Counted from the stretch's first letter, positions 37,228 to 46,399 are shown. The stretch is 64,000 bases of DNA from Roseomonas marmotae (GCF_017654485.1 NZ_CP061091.1:62001-126000); one strand, 5' to 3'. Translations and numbers: made by a program. The notes: a model not told the origin generated them from the sequence alone.

Positions 37228-38397
37228 ATGAAGGCGCTGGCCTGGCATGGCAAAGGCGATATCCGCTGCGACAACGTCTCCGATCCCAGGATCGAGGACG
37301 GCCGCGACGCCATCATCAAGGTGACGTCCTGCGCCATCTGCGGCTCGGACCTGCATCTCTTCGACGGCGTCATCCCCAGCATGAAGCATGGCGACGTGCT
37401 GGGCCACGAGACCATGGGCGAAGTCGTCGAGGTCGGGCGCGACAACAGGAAGCTGAAGGTCGGCGACCGCGTGGTGGTGCCCTTCACCATCTCCTGCGGC
37501 GAATGCTTCTTCTGCAGGAACGGCTATTTCTCCGGCTGCGAGCGCAGCAACCCGAACCGCGAGATGGCCACCAAGCTCTGGGGCAATTCCCCCGCCGGGC
37601 TCTTCGGCTATTCGCATCTGCTGGGCGGCTTCGCCGGCGGGCAGGCCGAGTATCTGCGCGTGCCCTATGCCGATGTGGGGCCCATCAAGGTGCCGGACGG
37701 CATGCCGGATGAGCAGGCGCTCTTCCTCTCCGACATCTTCCCCACCGGCTACATGGCCGCCGAATTCTGCAACCTGAAGGGCGGCGAGACGGTGGCCATC
37801 TGGGGCTGCGGCCCTGTGGGCCAGTTCGCCATCCGCAGCGCCTTCCTGCTCGGCGCCGAGCGCGTCATCGCCATCGACACGGTGCCGGAGCGGCTGGAGA
37901 TGGCGCGCCAGGCCGGCGCCATGACGCTCGATTTCATGGCCGAGGATATCTACGAGCGCATCATGGAGCTGACCCATGGGCGCGGCGCCGATGCCTGCAT
38001 CGATGCCGTGGGCACGGAGGCCGAATCCAAGGCCAGCCTGGATTCCATGCTGGACCGCGTGAAGGTCGCGACCTTCATGGGCACGGACCGGCCACATGTG
38101 CTGCGCCAGGCCATCCATTGCTGCCGCAACTTCGGCACCGTCTCCATCGTCGGCGTCTATGGCGGGTTCCTCGACAAGATCCCGATGGGCTCCGCCATCA
38201 ACCGCGGCCTGACCTTCCGCATGGCCCAGACCCCGGTGCAGCACTACATGCCGAAGCTGCTGGAACTGATCGAGACGGGGAAGATCGACCCTTCCTTCGT
38301 CATCACCCATACCGCCTCGCTGGCGGAAGGGCCCGAACTCTACAAGACCTTCCGGGACAAGAAGGACGGCTGCATCAAGGTCGTCCTGAAGCCCTGA
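37228..38397 (+). CDS. Zinc-dependent alcohol/formaldehyde dehydrogenase-like protein
   Basis: A 389-residue medium-chain dehydrogenase of the glutathione-independent formaldehyde dehydrogenase group. Catalytic zinc ligands are Cys in [13 protein letters not shown] and His/Glu in GHETMGEV. Structural zinc cysteines are in [20 protein letters not shown]. The Rossmann motif is [11 protein letters not shown] with the acidic end of strand beta-2 in [10 protein letters not shown], which favours NAD. Insertions around [22 protein letters not shown] fit the FDH-type subgroup. GGAAGG lies before the ATG at 37228. The physiological substrate is not proven. Confidence 0.87.
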   Translation: MKALAWHGKGDIRCDNVSDPRIEDGRDAIIKVTSCAICGSDLHLFDGVIPSMKHGDVLGHETMGEVVEVGRDNRKLKVGDRVVVPFTISCGECFFCRNGYFSGCERSNPNREMATKLWGNSPAGLFGYSHLLGGFAGGQAEYLRVPYADVGPIKVPDGMPDEQALFLSDIFPTGYMAAEFCNLKGGETVAIWGCGPVGQFAIRSAFLLGAERVIAIDTVPERLEMARQAGAMTLDFMAEDIYERIMELTHGRGADACIDAVGTEAESKASLDSMLDRVKVATFMGTDRPHVLRQAIHCCRNFGTVSIVGVYGGFLDKIPMGSAINRGLTFRMAQTPVQHYMPKLLELIETGKIDPSFVITHTASLAEGPELYKTFRDKKDGCIKVVLKP

Positions 38398-38445
38398 GGC
38401 CGTCCCGCGCGCCCCCATTCCCCCCCCTGTGACGCAGGAGCCATC

Positions 38446-39231
38446 ATGGATAACCAGACGCGTCGCCTCGCCATCGTCACCGGCGCCTCCACGGGCATCG
38501 GCCTCGAACTCGCCAGATGTTGCGCCCAGGACGGCTTCGACCTGCTGATCGCGGCCGATGAGCCGCGGATCGAGGCCGCCGCGACCGAGTTGCGCCAGAT
38601 GGGCGCCTCGGTGGAGGCGGTACAGGCCGATCTCTCCACCACCGAGGGCGTGGACAGGCTGCTGGCCGCCGCCCATGGCCGCCCCATCGACGCGCTGCTG
38701 GCCAATGCCGGGCGCGGCCTGGGCCATGCCTTCCTGGACCAGGATTTCGGCGACATCCGCCGGGTGGTGGAGACCAATATCACCGGCACCCTCTATCTGG
38801 TGCTGCAGGTCGGCCGGCAGATGCGGGCCCGCAACAGCGGCCGCATCCTCTTCACCGGCTCCATCGCCGGCTTCATGCCCGGCAGCTTCCAAGCCGTCTA
38901 CAATGGCAGCAAGGCCTTCATCGATTCCTTCTCCTTCGCCCTGCGGGACGAGCTGAAGGAAACCGAGGTCACCGTCACCTGCCTGATGCCCGGCCCCACG
39001 GATACCGAGTTCTTCGAGCGCGCGGGGATGCTCGATACCCCCGTCGGCCAGCAGAAGAAGGACGACCCCGCCATGGTCGCCCGCGTCGGCTACGACACCA
39101 TGATGAAGGGCCAGGGCGATGTGGTCAGCGGCTTGAAGAACAAGCTGCAATCCGCCGTGGCCAATGTGCTGCCGGCCGGCGTGACCGCGGCCATGCATCG
39201 CGGCATGGCCAAGCCGGAAGGCCAGGACTGA
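38446..39231 (+). CDS. SDR-family oxidoreductase
   Basis: A 261-residue classical-type short-chain dehydrogenase. It has the cofactor loop TGASTGIGLE, the ANAGRG motif, the catalytic Ser in TGSIAGF and the YNGSK form of YxxxK. After the common core it carries a C-terminal extension (KNKLQSAVANVLPAGVTAAMHRGMAKPEGQ) with an amphipathic look. It follows the zinc dehydrogenase by 48 bases and may share its transcript. The substrate is unknown. Confidence 0.85.
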   Translation: MDNQTRRLAIVTGASTGIGLELARCCAQDGFDLLIAADEPRIEAAATELRQMGASVEAVQADLSTTEGVDRLLAAAHGRPIDALLANAGRGLGHAFLDQDFGDIRRVVETNITGTLYLVLQVGRQMRARNSGRILFTGSIAGFMPGSFQAVYNGSKAFIDSFSFALRDELKETEVTVTCLMPGPTDTEFFERAGMLDTPVGQQKKDDPAMVARVGYDTMMKGQGDVVSGLKNKLQSAVANVLPAGVTAAMHRGMAKPEGQD

Positions 39232-39299
39232 GCCGGGAGGAGGTCCTGGCGCTGGCGGACCCCAGGCCCGGACATCCCGGCAGCTTAGAGGAGAACAGC

Positions 39300-39842
39300 A
39301 TGCAGATCGCGAAAGCCGCACTGGTCCTGGGTCTTGGCCTCGGGCTCGCCGCCCCTCCGGCCGGCGAAGCCCTGGCCCAGGCCGGCTCGGGCAGCCAGCC
39401 CGGCATCGGCCAGAACCAGGCCCCGCCCCCGCAGCAGAACCGGCCGCAATCCGACTCCCGCACGGGGATGACGCCGCAACCGGCGACCGCCAACCTGCGG
39501 GAATACGCGGCGCTGCTGACCTCGGCGCAGCAGCAGTTGCAGACCGCCGTGGAGCGCAGCGGCCATGAGCCCGCCGCCAATGACCAGGGCGCCGTGACAC
39601 CGGCCTGGATGGACCTGAAGGCGGCGGCCCAGGCGGCCTATGAGGCCGTGCGCCGCGTGCCCGCCGACTTCCGCAACGACCCGCTGTATGAGAATGCGGA
39701 GAGGCAGATCCGCCAGGACCTCGGCGTCATCACCCAGTCCATGCGGCCGGAGAACGGGCGGGAGGCCGCGCGCAAGGTCCTGGCGGACATGCAGGCCTAT
39801 ACGCAGGAGGTCTCCCGGCGCGCCCAGGCCTCGCCGGGCTGA
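39300..39842 (+). CDS. Hypothetical secreted protein
   Basis: A 180-residue protein of unknown family. A Sec signal peptide (LVLGLGLGLAAPPAGEALAQ) is clear, followed by a Gln/Pro-rich low-complexity stretch to about residue 60. The rest is helical with a Gln-rich segment (YAALLTSAQQQLQTAVERSG) and no cysteines. AGAGGAGA precedes the ATG. It appears to be a periplasmic protein that stands alone. No function is proposed. Confidence 0.75.
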   Translation: MQIAKAALVLGLGLGLAAPPAGEALAQAGSGSQPGIGQNQAPPPQQNRPQSDSRTGMTPQPATANLREYAALLTSAQQQLQTAVERSGHEPAANDQGAVTPAWMDLKAAAQAAYEAVRRVPADFRNDPLYENAERQIRQDLGVITQSMRPENGREAARKVLADMQAYTQEVSRRAQASPG

Positions 39843-39850
39843 CGCGGCAC

Positions 39851-39866
39851 GGGGGCCTCAGCCCCC
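39851..39866. terminator. Small hairpin between convergent genes
   Basis: GGGGGC / GCCCCC with a CTCA loop lies between the stops of the secreted protein and the lactonase-like gene, overlapping the latter's stop. Confidence 0.4.
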
Positions 39867-40820
39867 CGCCACCCCCTGGGCATTGACATAGACGGCGTAG
39901 AGCGAGCGCGAGGCCGCCATGAACAGGCGGTTCCGGTGCCGCCCACCGAAGGCGAGGTTCGCGCAGCGCTCCGGCAGGTCGATATGCCCGAGCGGCGTGC
40001 CCCCGGCGTCGAAGACGCGCACGCCGTCCCGCCCCTCTCCGCCCATGCCCCAGCCGCACCACAGGTTGCCCTCGGTATCCACCCGGAAGCCGTCCGGGGA
40101 ATTGCCGGGCTCGCACTGGATCAAGACGCGGCCATTCGCCAGCCGCCCGTCCGTGACGTCATAGGCCAGGATCTGCCGCGGCTCCGCCCGGCTGGCGACC
40201 ACATAGAGGATGCTCTCGTCCGGCGAGAAGGCCAGGCCGTTCGGCCCGAGGATATCATCGGCCATCTTCGCGACCGTGCCGGTCTGGCCGTCGATCCGGT
40301 AGACCGCCGAGGGTAGTTCCGGCTCGGCCTTCTCCCCCTCCACATAGCCACCGATGCCGAAGGGCGGGTCGGTGAACCAGATGGCGCCGTCGCTGGCCAC
40401 CACCAAGTCATTGGGGGAATTCAGCCGCTTGCCCTCGAAGCGGTCGGCCAGCACGGTGATGCTGCCGTCATATTCCGTGCGGGTGACGCGGCGCGTCAGG
40501 TGCTCGCAGGTCACCAGCCGGCCCTGGCGGTCGCGCGTATTGCCATTGGCGTTGTTGGAGGGCTTGCGGAAGGCGGTGACGGCCCGCGTCTCCTCATCCC
40601 AGCGCAGGATGCGGTTGTTCGGGATATCCGACCAGAGCAATGCCCGCTGGTCCCCGAACCAGACCGGGCCTTCCGACCACATGCAGCCGCCCGCCAGCTT
40701 CTCGACCGCGCTGTTCATCACCTGGAAGCGCCTGAAGCCTGGCTCGAAGGCCCTGAACCGCGCGTCGGGGTAGCAGGGGCTGGGCTGCCAGGGCGTTTCG
40801 TTCTGGATCTCGTGCTGCAT
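39858..40820 (-). CDS. SMP-30/gluconolactonase-family protein
   Basis: A 320-residue six-bladed beta-propeller lactonase family member. Family features include SEGPVWFGDQRALLWSDIPNNRILRW near the N-terminus with the metal-binding Glu, the segment FEGKRLNSPNDLVVASDGAIWFTDPPFG with the conserved Asn and Asp, and GPNGLAFSPDESILYV. It should bind a divalent metal and hydrolyse a sugar lactone. No signal peptide is seen, so it is cytoplasmic. Adjacent sugar genes are lacking, so the exact lactone is unknown. Confidence 0.9.
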   Translation of the reverse strand: MQHEIQNETPWQPSPCYPDARFRAFEPGFRRFQVMNSAVEKLAGGCMWSEGPVWFGDQRALLWSDIPNNRILRWDEETRAVTAFRKPSNNANGNTRDRQGRLVTCEHLTRRVTRTEYDGSITVLADRFEGKRLNSPNDLVVASDGAIWFTDPPFGIGGYVEGEKAEPELPSAVYRIDGQTGTVAKMADDILGPNGLAFSPDESILYVVASRAEPRQILAYDVTDGRLANGRVLIQCEPGNSPDGFRVDTEGNLWCGWGMGGEGRDGVRVFDAGGTPLGHIDLPERCANLAFGGRHRNRLFMAASRSLYAVYVNAQGVAGG

Positions 40821-41018
40821 TTCCGCCCTCTCCTTCAGGCGCGGAAACTTGGCACGCCGCGGTGGCGGGGACCAGCCACGGCCCTGTCATGAAGAGCCAT
40901 GCGGTAAGACATCTCGCATGTGCGAAATGCGCAGATCAAGTCAGGACAACGACATACCATATACCTTCTCGCGGATGCAGCATCTGCTTCCGCTTCCGCA
41001 AGAAAAGGGGGTTAACCC

Positions 41019-41138
41019 ATGTCCGGCTTTCTCTTTGTCACTGGCCTTGCCGCTCTCGTCCTGAGCGGCGTCTATACCCGCTCCCTGATGGAGCGCCGTT
41101 GGCCCGCCAGCCTTCCGCGCTTCAACGGCAGCCTGTAA
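41019..41138 (+). CDS. Small membrane protein, 39 residues
   Basis: A short gene with a strong ribosome binding site (AAGGGGG, 7 nt before ATG). The product MSGFLFVTGLAALVLSGVYT is one hydrophobic helix followed by a basic cytosolic tail (RSLMERRWPASLPRFNGSL) ending in TAA. Composition of the upstream 100 bases is AT-richer than average and fits a promoter region. No family is recognised. Confidence 0.6.
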   Translation: MSGFLFVTGLAALVLSGVYTRSLMERRWPASLPRFNGSL

Positions 41139-41292
41139 GCCATGGCCCGGCTGGTGCCGCCTTTGGGCGGCGCCGGCAGCCGCCTGTTGCCAGGCTTTAC
41201 ACCTTTACACGATCCATCTTCAGCTGATCGAGTCGCGTCGCCCCACTGCCCGTACGGGCGCTGGCGCACCCGCGTGTCGCGCATGGATTGCC

Positions 41293-41553
41293 ATGCTCGA
41301 CCATATCTTTGGGGTTTCGGATCACGCCCGAGTGGCGCCCGGCCCTTGGGGGGGTGACCGGGCGCCGTCGGGGGAGACATTCCTGTTCGGAATGGTCGGG
41401 CGAGCCGGTCTGGGGAAAAACCTGCCGCCTTGTGTCAAAGAATACGACATTCCCGCGAATCAGGAAGCCATCTTCCGTGCAACTCAAAAACGTTTGATCG
41501 AACGGTATTACCGTGAATGTGGCTATTCCGCCGCAACCGCGGTTAAGGAATGA
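41293..41553 (+). CDS. Hypothetical small protein, doubtful
   Basis: An 86-residue open frame in an otherwise empty gap. The last 40 residues (from about KNLPPCVKEYDIPANQEAI onward) look protein-like and less GC-driven than random frames, while the first half is low-complexity Gly/Pro/Ala. The start is uncertain and no good ribosome binding site was found. It overlaps the end of the convergent amidotransferase gene by 31 bases. It may be a real short gene, a remnant, or noise. Confidence 0.3.
   Translation: MLDHIFGVSDHARVAPGPWGGDRAPSGETFLFGMVGRAGLGKNLPPCVKEYDIPANQEAIFRATQKRLIERYYRECGYSAATAVKE
41334..41366. repeat. Inverted repeat in the 41.1-41.5 kb gap
   Basis: A perfect 9-bp inverted repeat (GGCGCCCGG / CCGGGCGCC) spaced by 15 bases. 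The surrounding gap from 41139 to 41522 holds no confidently supported gene. Confidence 0.5.
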
Positions 41554-42338
41554 CCGTTTTGCGCGCTGGCAGCCCGCCGCGCCGCCCGATTCCCGGCAGC
41601 CGCGCCGAAGACCTCGAAGAGTCGGCGGGACAGCGCATCGCTCTGCCAGTCATATTCCGGGTGCCATTGCACGCCGAGGGCGAAGTCCCTGGCGCCCCGC
41701 ACCCGCGCCGCCTCCACCGTGCCATCCGGCGCCCAGCCCTCGGGCAGCAGCCGGGGCGCGGGCTTGGCCACGCCCTGGTTGTGCAGGGAATTCACCGGCA
41801 CCGCGGCCGCATCCCAGTCGAGCCCGGACCAGAGGCGGGCCAGCGCGCCATCCTCCGTCACGCGCACCGCATGGGCCTTGCCGGTACGCACACGCGGCAG
41901 CACCTGGTCAATGGGGGTGGAATGGTCCATCCGCCCCGGCAGGTCCTGGATGCGCTGGTCCAGCGTGCCGCCCAGCGCCACGTTCAACTCCTGGAAGCCC
42001 CGGCAGATCGCCAGCAGCGGCACGCCTTCCTCCAGCGCCGCGCGGATCAACGGCAGCGTCGTGGAATCCCGCTGGGCATCCTCGGGCGTGCCCTCCAGAT
42101 GCGGCGGCCCCTGGTAGAGCGAAGGCTGCACGTTGGAGCGGCTGCCGGTCAGCAGGATGCCATCTAGCCTCGGCAGCAGCTCCCGCGCCAGATCCTCCCC
42201 GGCGGCGGGGATCAGCACCGGCATGCCGCCGACGGGCCCGAGCACCACGCGGATGTAGTGGTCGGAGGCGGCGTGGTTCGGCATGGCATTCGCACCGAAC
42301 GCCTTGACGCAGCAGGAGATACCAATCAGGGGGCGCAT
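41523..42338 (-). CDS. Class I glutamine amidotransferase-like hydrolase (peptidase C26)
   Basis: A 271-residue protein of the gamma-glutamyl-GABA hydrolase (PuuD) group, which frees GABA or similar amines from gamma-glutamyl conjugates in polyamine use. The nucleophile Cys is in LLAICRGFQELNVALGG and the catalytic His/Glu pair in GVQWHPEYD. The N-terminal MRPLIGISCCVKAFG and LDGILLTGSRSNVQPSLY are typical. The polyamine-type transporter lies 30 kb away, so a link is only suggestive. Confidence 0.9.
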   Translation of the reverse strand: MRPLIGISCCVKAFGANAMPNHAASDHYIRVVLGPVGGMPVLIPAAGEDLARELLPRLDGILLTGSRSNVQPSLYQGPPHLEGTPEDAQRDSTTLPLIRAALEEGVPLLAICRGFQELNVALGGTLDQRIQDLPGRMDHSTPIDQVLPRVRTGKAHAVRVTEDGALARLWSGLDWDAAAVPVNSLHNQGVAKPAPRLLPEGWAPDGTVEAARVRGARDFALGVQWHPEYDWQSDALSRRLFEVFGAAAGNRAARRAASAQNGHSLTAVAAE

Positions 42339-42444
42339 GGCTGGATGGTCGCGCCCGCGCGTGGCGCAATCAAGGCAAAATCACGCCCTCGTGCGACGCC
42401 TCAAGCCGAATCCATCCCATGGGCCTGCCCAGCCTTCCCGGATG

Positions 42445-43071
42445 TCAGCGCACCTGCTGTTCGAAGAAGCGGGGGTCGTTGAAGGCGAAGACCAGCGGGT
42501 CAAACCGCACGCCGGTCTGGATCTGCGTCAGCGTCACCCGCGTCTGCTGGCCCTGGGCATCCACCACCACCCATTGCCGCAGCTCCATCGGGTCCTCGGC
42601 GAAGACCAGGGTCAGGCTGCCTTCGCCTGGGGCTTCCCGCCGCCGCATGGTCACGCGCAGCAGCCCGCCGCCGCGTTCCAGCGCCGTCACCTCCAGGTCG
42701 CCGGTGAAGCGGATCTGCGGCCGCAACAGGAAGCCGAGCGGCGTGGAGCTGACCGGCACGATGCTGGGCTGGTGCAGTTCCTTGTCGTAGTGCAGGAACT
42801 GCCCGTCCGAGGCCACCAGCAGCAGCGGCTCCGGCGGGTCGTATTCGAAGCGCATGCGCCCGGGGCGCCAGATCATCGCCGTCCCCTCCGCGCTGCCGCC
42901 GTTGGAGGCGATCTGCAGGAAGCGGGCGCGCAGCGTCGTCAGGCCGTTCAGATAGGCCTCGATCCGCGCCAGGGTGGCGGCACGGTCTCCCCCCGCCTGG
43001 GCCATGGCCAGGGAGGGCAGCAGCGGAAGCAGGGCGGAAGCCAGCAGCGAGCGTCGGAACATGGCCCTCAT
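42445..43071 (-). CDS. lolA: Outer membrane lipoprotein carrier protein LolA-like
   Basis: A 208-residue periplasmic chaperone that ferries lipoproteins from the LolCDE exporter to the outer membrane. A Sec signal peptide ends at LPSLAMAQA. The mature part has the family features LTTLRARFLQIASNGG, GRMRFEYDPPEPLLLVASDGQFLHYDKEL and the C-terminal VRFDPLVFAFNDPRFF. Length matches LolA. Its alphaproteobacterial partner ftsK is not adjacent here. Confidence 0.9.
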   Translation of the reverse strand: MRAMFRRSLLASALLPLLPSLAMAQAGGDRAATLARIEAYLNGLTTLRARFLQIASNGGSAEGTAMIWRPGRMRFEYDPPEPLLLVASDGQFLHYDKELHQPSIVPVSSTPLGFLLRPQIRFTGDLEVTALERGGGLLRVTMRRREAPGEGSLTLVFAEDPMELRQWVVVDAQGQQTRVTLTQIQTGVRFDPLVFAFNDPRFFEQQVR

Positions 43072-43108
43072 TTGGCGTGCCGGCGGCGGCGCGGAAAGGG
43101 GGGCGCGA

Positions 43109-43690
43109 TCACATCGGCCCGTCCGGGACCGCGCTGGCCGACAGCACGGGAAAGCGCCGGGGTTGCGGCAGCTGGTAGTGCCACCATTCCAGCAGATAGG
43201 GCTCGAAGCCCGCCGCCACCATCAGCCCCAGCAGCAGCGCCCGGTTGCGCTGGTCGGCCACCGGCACCGCCAGGCTGCCATGCGCCGAGGCCGGGTCCAC
43301 CGCGTCGAAGCCCGTGCCCATCGGCAGTTCCGCCCCCGTGGCCGCATCGCAGAGCGTCAGGTCCACGGCGGCGCCGCGCGGATGCACGCCGCCCCGCCGG
43401 GGGTCGGAGACGAAGCGCTTGTCCTCCACCGCGTGCCAGAGCGCCCATTGCGCCTCGATCGGCCGGAAGGCGTCGAAGATCTTGATCCGCAGCCCCAGCG
43501 CGGCGGCCTGGTCGCGCGCCGCCAGCAGCCGCGCCCGGCCCTCCGGCAACAGCAGCGCCACGGGGCGGCTGTAGATGGGCCGGCCGGCCAGGTTGTCCGG
43601 CGTGGCGTAACGGATATCGAGGATGAGGCCATCGGCCTCGGTCAGCGGCTGCAGCATGGCGGCATTCTGCCACGCCGGCGCATCCGCCAC
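43109..43690 (-). CDS. D-alanyl-D-alanine dipeptidase (VanX/DdpX-like)
   Basis: A 193-residue zinc dipeptidase of family M15D. The zinc ligands His and Asp are in GGVHPRGAAVDLTL, and the catalytic Glu with the third ligand His is in LLEWWHYQL. The substrate-binding Arg is in FDAFRPIEAQ. Enzymes of this type cleave D-Ala-D-Ala for peptidoglycan recycling or nutrient use; no van regulatory genes are present, so resistance is not implied. No signal peptide is seen from either the ATG at 43690 or that at 43657, so it is probably cytoplasmic. Confidence 0.92.
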   Translation of the reverse strand: MADAPAWQNAAMLQPLTEADGLILDIRYATPDNLAGRPIYSRPVALLLPEGRARLLAARDQAAALGLRIKIFDAFRPIEAQWALWHAVEDKRFVSDPRRGGVHPRGAAVDLTLCDAATGAELPMGTGFDAVDPASAHGSLAVPVADQRNRALLLGLMVAAGFEPYLLEWWHYQLPQPRRFPVLSASAVPDGPM

Positions 43691-43821
43691 AGCCCCGCTT
43701 CAGTCATGACGTGACGCATCGATATTTTGTTTCAGCAATTGCGCCAGCCTCCAGAAAATATCAGGAATAACGGACAGACGATCTGACTGCCCTCACAATA
43801 ACGACACAGGAAAGCTCAGGC

Positions 43822-45507
43822 ATGGCAGTAGAGTTCAGGAATCAGGACACCTACCCATACAACGCAGTCGTCTACATTACTGTTCATTGGAGCGATGGCA
43901 GCGCCACGCGCGGCTCGGGCGCCCTTGTCGGCCGGAATGACATCCTGACCGCCGCCCATCTGGTCTACGCGCCCCACAAGACGGCGACGGATATCAACAT
44001 CTATCCCGCCTTCGACGGCGCCGATGGCCCCTGGGGCAGCTTCACCTCCGGCGCCTGGACGACCGACTACTACCCGGTCGGCAATGCCGACGGCACCATC
44101 TCCCGCACCGCCTCCGCCTCCGACCTCGCGCTGATCGGCATCGACGATGCGCTGGGGGACCGCGCGGGCTGGCTGGGCATGACCTCCTACGCCCCGTCCA
44201 GCACCTATGAGCTTGTCGGCTACCCCTCCGAGCAGGGCACGCGGCTGACCGCCGATACCGGGCCGGTGGCACTCAGCGGCAATCCCGCCACCTTCGACGT
44301 CTCCGGCCTCTACCATTCCGGCGGCAGCAGCGGCGGCCCGCTGCTGGATGACCGGCAGCATGTCGTCGGCATCGTCTCCAGCACCATCTGGGCCAATCGC
44401 ATCGACACCGAATGGGACGACCTGATGGGGTGGATGGCGGCGAATGATTCGCTGCTGGCCCCGAGCCCCACGGCCATCACCGGCAGCGAGGGGAACGACC
44501 TGCTGCGCGGCACGCCGGGCGATGACGTGATCCGCGCGCTGGGGGGCGACGACCTCATCATGGCCAGCGGCGGCAATGACAGCATCGACGGCGGCGCCGG
44601 CACCGACACCCTCTCCTTCGAGATCGGCTTCCGCGGCAGCCGCTGGAGCATGCTGTCGGAGAACACGCTGCGGATCACCACCAGCCCGGGTCAGGACACG
44701 GTCACGGATGTCGAGATCCTCTCCTTCGCCGATGGCCGGCTGGTGACGGATACCGGCTCCGCCGCCGCCGCCGTCTTCCGCCTCTACCAGGCCGGCCTGG
44801 GGCGGACCCCGGATCAGACCGGCCTGCCCTTCTGGACCGATGCGCTGGAGCATGGCACGGGGTTGAAGGTCCTGGCGCAGGGCTTCCTCGGCTCGGCCGA
44901 ATTCACCGCCCGCTTCGGCGCCGGCCAGGATGACGGCAGCTTCGTCGAGCAGATGTATCTCAACGTGCTGCATCGCGGCTCCGATCCCACGGGCCATGCC
45001 ACATGGGTCGGCGAGCTCTCCAGCGGCGCCAGGGACCGCACCGATGTGCTGATGGGCTTCTCCGAAAGCCAGGAGAACCGCGAGGCCACCGCCGGCGCCA
45101 TCCATGCCGGCATCTGGGTGCTGGACCCGCAGGCCGCGCAGGTCGCCCGCCTCTATCACGGCGTGCTGGGCCGCCAGCCCGACCTGCCGGGACTGACGGC
45201 CCAGCGGGCGGCGCTGGAGGGTGGCACCCCGCTGGCCCAGCTGGCCGACAACTTCGTCAGCAGCCCGGAATTCCAGGCCACCTACGGGCCACTGGATAAC
45301 CAGGGCTTCGTCACCGCCCTCTACGCCAATACGCTCAACCGCGGCCCCGACGCCGCCGGGCTACAGAACTGGATGGACCACCTGAACCAGGGCATGAGCC
45401 GCAGCGACGTCGTGCTGAATTTCTCCGAGAGCGGCGAGCATGTGGCGCTGACGAACCCCGCCATTGCCTCGGCCGATCCGGCGCAATACGGCATCGCCTT
45501 CGCCTGA
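43822..45507 (+). CDS. Trypsin-like protease with calcium-binding and DUF4214 modules
   Basis: A 561-residue modular protein. Residues 1-215 are a chymotrypsin-fold serine protease with His in LTAAHLVY, Asp in SASDLALIGI and Ser in HSGGSSGGPLL. Residues about 225-275 carry RTX-type nonapeptides (GSEGNDLLRGTPGDDVIRA and GGDDLIMASGGNDSIDGGAG). Residues about 310-550 contain DUF4214 repeats (FRLYQAGLGRTPDQTGLPFW, MYLNVLHRGSDPTGHATW, RLYHGVLGRQPDLPGL, LYANTLNRGPDAAGLQNW). There is no N-terminal signal peptide, which with RTX repeats points to type I secretion. An AGGAAAG precedes the ATG. No T1SS genes are adjacent. The partner or target is unknown. Confidence 0.88.
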   Translation: MAVEFRNQDTYPYNAVVYITVHWSDGSATRGSGALVGRNDILTAAHLVYAPHKTATDINIYPAFDGADGPWGSFTSGAWTTDYYPVGNADGTISRTASASDLALIGIDDALGDRAGWLGMTSYAPSSTYELVGYPSEQGTRLTADTGPVALSGNPATFDVSGLYHSGGSSGGPLLDDRQHVVGIVSSTIWANRIDTEWDDLMGWMAANDSLLAPSPTAITGSEGNDLLRGTPGDDVIRALGGDDLIMASGGNDSIDGGAGTDTLSFEIGFRGSRWSMLSENTLRITTSPGQDTVTDVEILSFADGRLVTDTGSAAAAVFRLYQAGLGRTPDQTGLPFWTDALEHGTGLKVLAQGFLGSAEFTARFGAGQDDGSFVEQMYLNVLHRGSDPTGHATWVGELSSGARDRTDVLMGFSESQENREATAGAIHAGIWVLDPQAAQVARLYHGVLGRQPDLPGLTAQRAALEGGTPLAQLADNFVSSPEFQATYGPLDNQGFVTALYANTLNRGPDAAGLQNWMDHLNQGMSRSDVVLNFSESGEHVALTNPAIASADPAQYGIAFA

Positions 45508-45529
45508 GGGCCCGGAGAGGAGAAGCGGC

Positions 45530-45958
45530 ATGCGGCAGCACCTGCACCGCCTGGAGATCGATACCCCCGGCCGGGGCCTGCTGGAGATCACCGCGCCCAT
45601 GTGCCGCTGGGTCTCCGGCACCGGTATCGGCGACGGGCTGCTGACGCTCTGGTGCCGGCATACCTCGGCCTCCCTGCTGGTGCAGGAGAACGCCTCGCCC
45701 GAGGTGCGGCGGGATTTCGAGGATTTCTTCCAGCGCCTCGCCCCCGATGGCGCCTCCTACCGGCATGACGAGGAAGGGCCGGACGACATGCCCGCGCATC
45801 TGCGCGCGGCGCTGACGCAGACGCAGCTCTCCATCCCCGTGCAGGATGGCCGGCCCGTGCTCGGCACCTGGCAGGGCGTCTTCCTCTGCGAGCACCGCAC
45901 CGCCCCGCATCGCCGGCAGGTTGTCCTGCATCTGCTGGGTGAGCCGGCGGACGGCTGA
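45530..45958 (+). CDS. YjbQ/UPF0047 family protein
   Basis: A 142-residue protein of the YjbQ family, some members of which show weak thiamine-phosphate synthase activity in vitro. The conserved His-rich region is present (LWCRHTSASLLVQENASPEVRRD), as is the C-terminal GTWQGVFLCEHRTAPHRRQV. GGAGAGGAGAA lies before the ATG at 45530, which replaces an upstream start overlapping the protease gene. The physiological role is unsettled. Confidence 0.9.
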   Translation: MRQHLHRLEIDTPGRGLLEITAPMCRWVSGTGIGDGLLTLWCRHTSASLLVQENASPEVRRDFEDFFQRLAPDGASYRHDEEGPDDMPAHLRAALTQTQLSIPVQDGRPVLGTWQGVFLCEHRTAPHRRQVVLHLLGEPADG

Positions 45959-46172
45959 ACAGCACCTTCCGCCAGCCCCAAAGGCAGAGCCTCCGCTTGA
46001 GAAAAGCCGTCTCCTCAGCAGGAATGTCATCAAACCGCGCGGGCTCCGGGCAGATATCGCGGAGATCACGATTTTCCGTCTTTCGGGGCTGCGGGAAGAC
46101 TCGCCCTGCCTGCTCAGTTCCGGCAGGATAGCAGGCGCGTGATGGGGATGCTCTACGGGGAAGGGGGCAATA

Positions 46173-46373
46173 ATGGTCAAGACTAGCGTCTGGGCTCTGA
46201 CTGCGCTGTTACTTTGCCAATTGACCGCCTGCGCCAGTTCTCAGCCACAACTTGGCCGCGGGGAGAATGGTTTCAGCTCGGCGGCCTCAGCCCATGCCGA
46301 TGCCATCATGGCCGGCATGGCCCGTGCCCGCGCGATGCGCGAATTGCGGATGCAGTCCTCGATCATGCCCTGA
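46173..46373 (+). CDS. Small putative lipoprotein
   Basis: A 66-residue protein with a lipoprotein signal ending LTAC at Cys20 and a mature part of about 46 residues rich in Ala, Met and Arg (HADAIMAGMARARAMRE). AAGGGGG is 6 nt upstream of the ATG. The upstream region 45959-46172 is AT-richer than the genome average and probably holds its promoter. No family is recognised. Confidence 0.65.
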   Translation: MVKTSVWALTALLLCQLTACASSQPQLGRGENGFSSAASAHADAIMAGMARARAMRELRMQSSIMP

Positions 46374-46399
46374 AACCGGCCGCTACGGCGGGAGAGGAT

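Noticed and set aside
40914..40925. TCGCATGTGCGA palindrome as an operator
   Set aside because: A single 12-bp palindrome is expected by chance; no adjacent regulator or second site.
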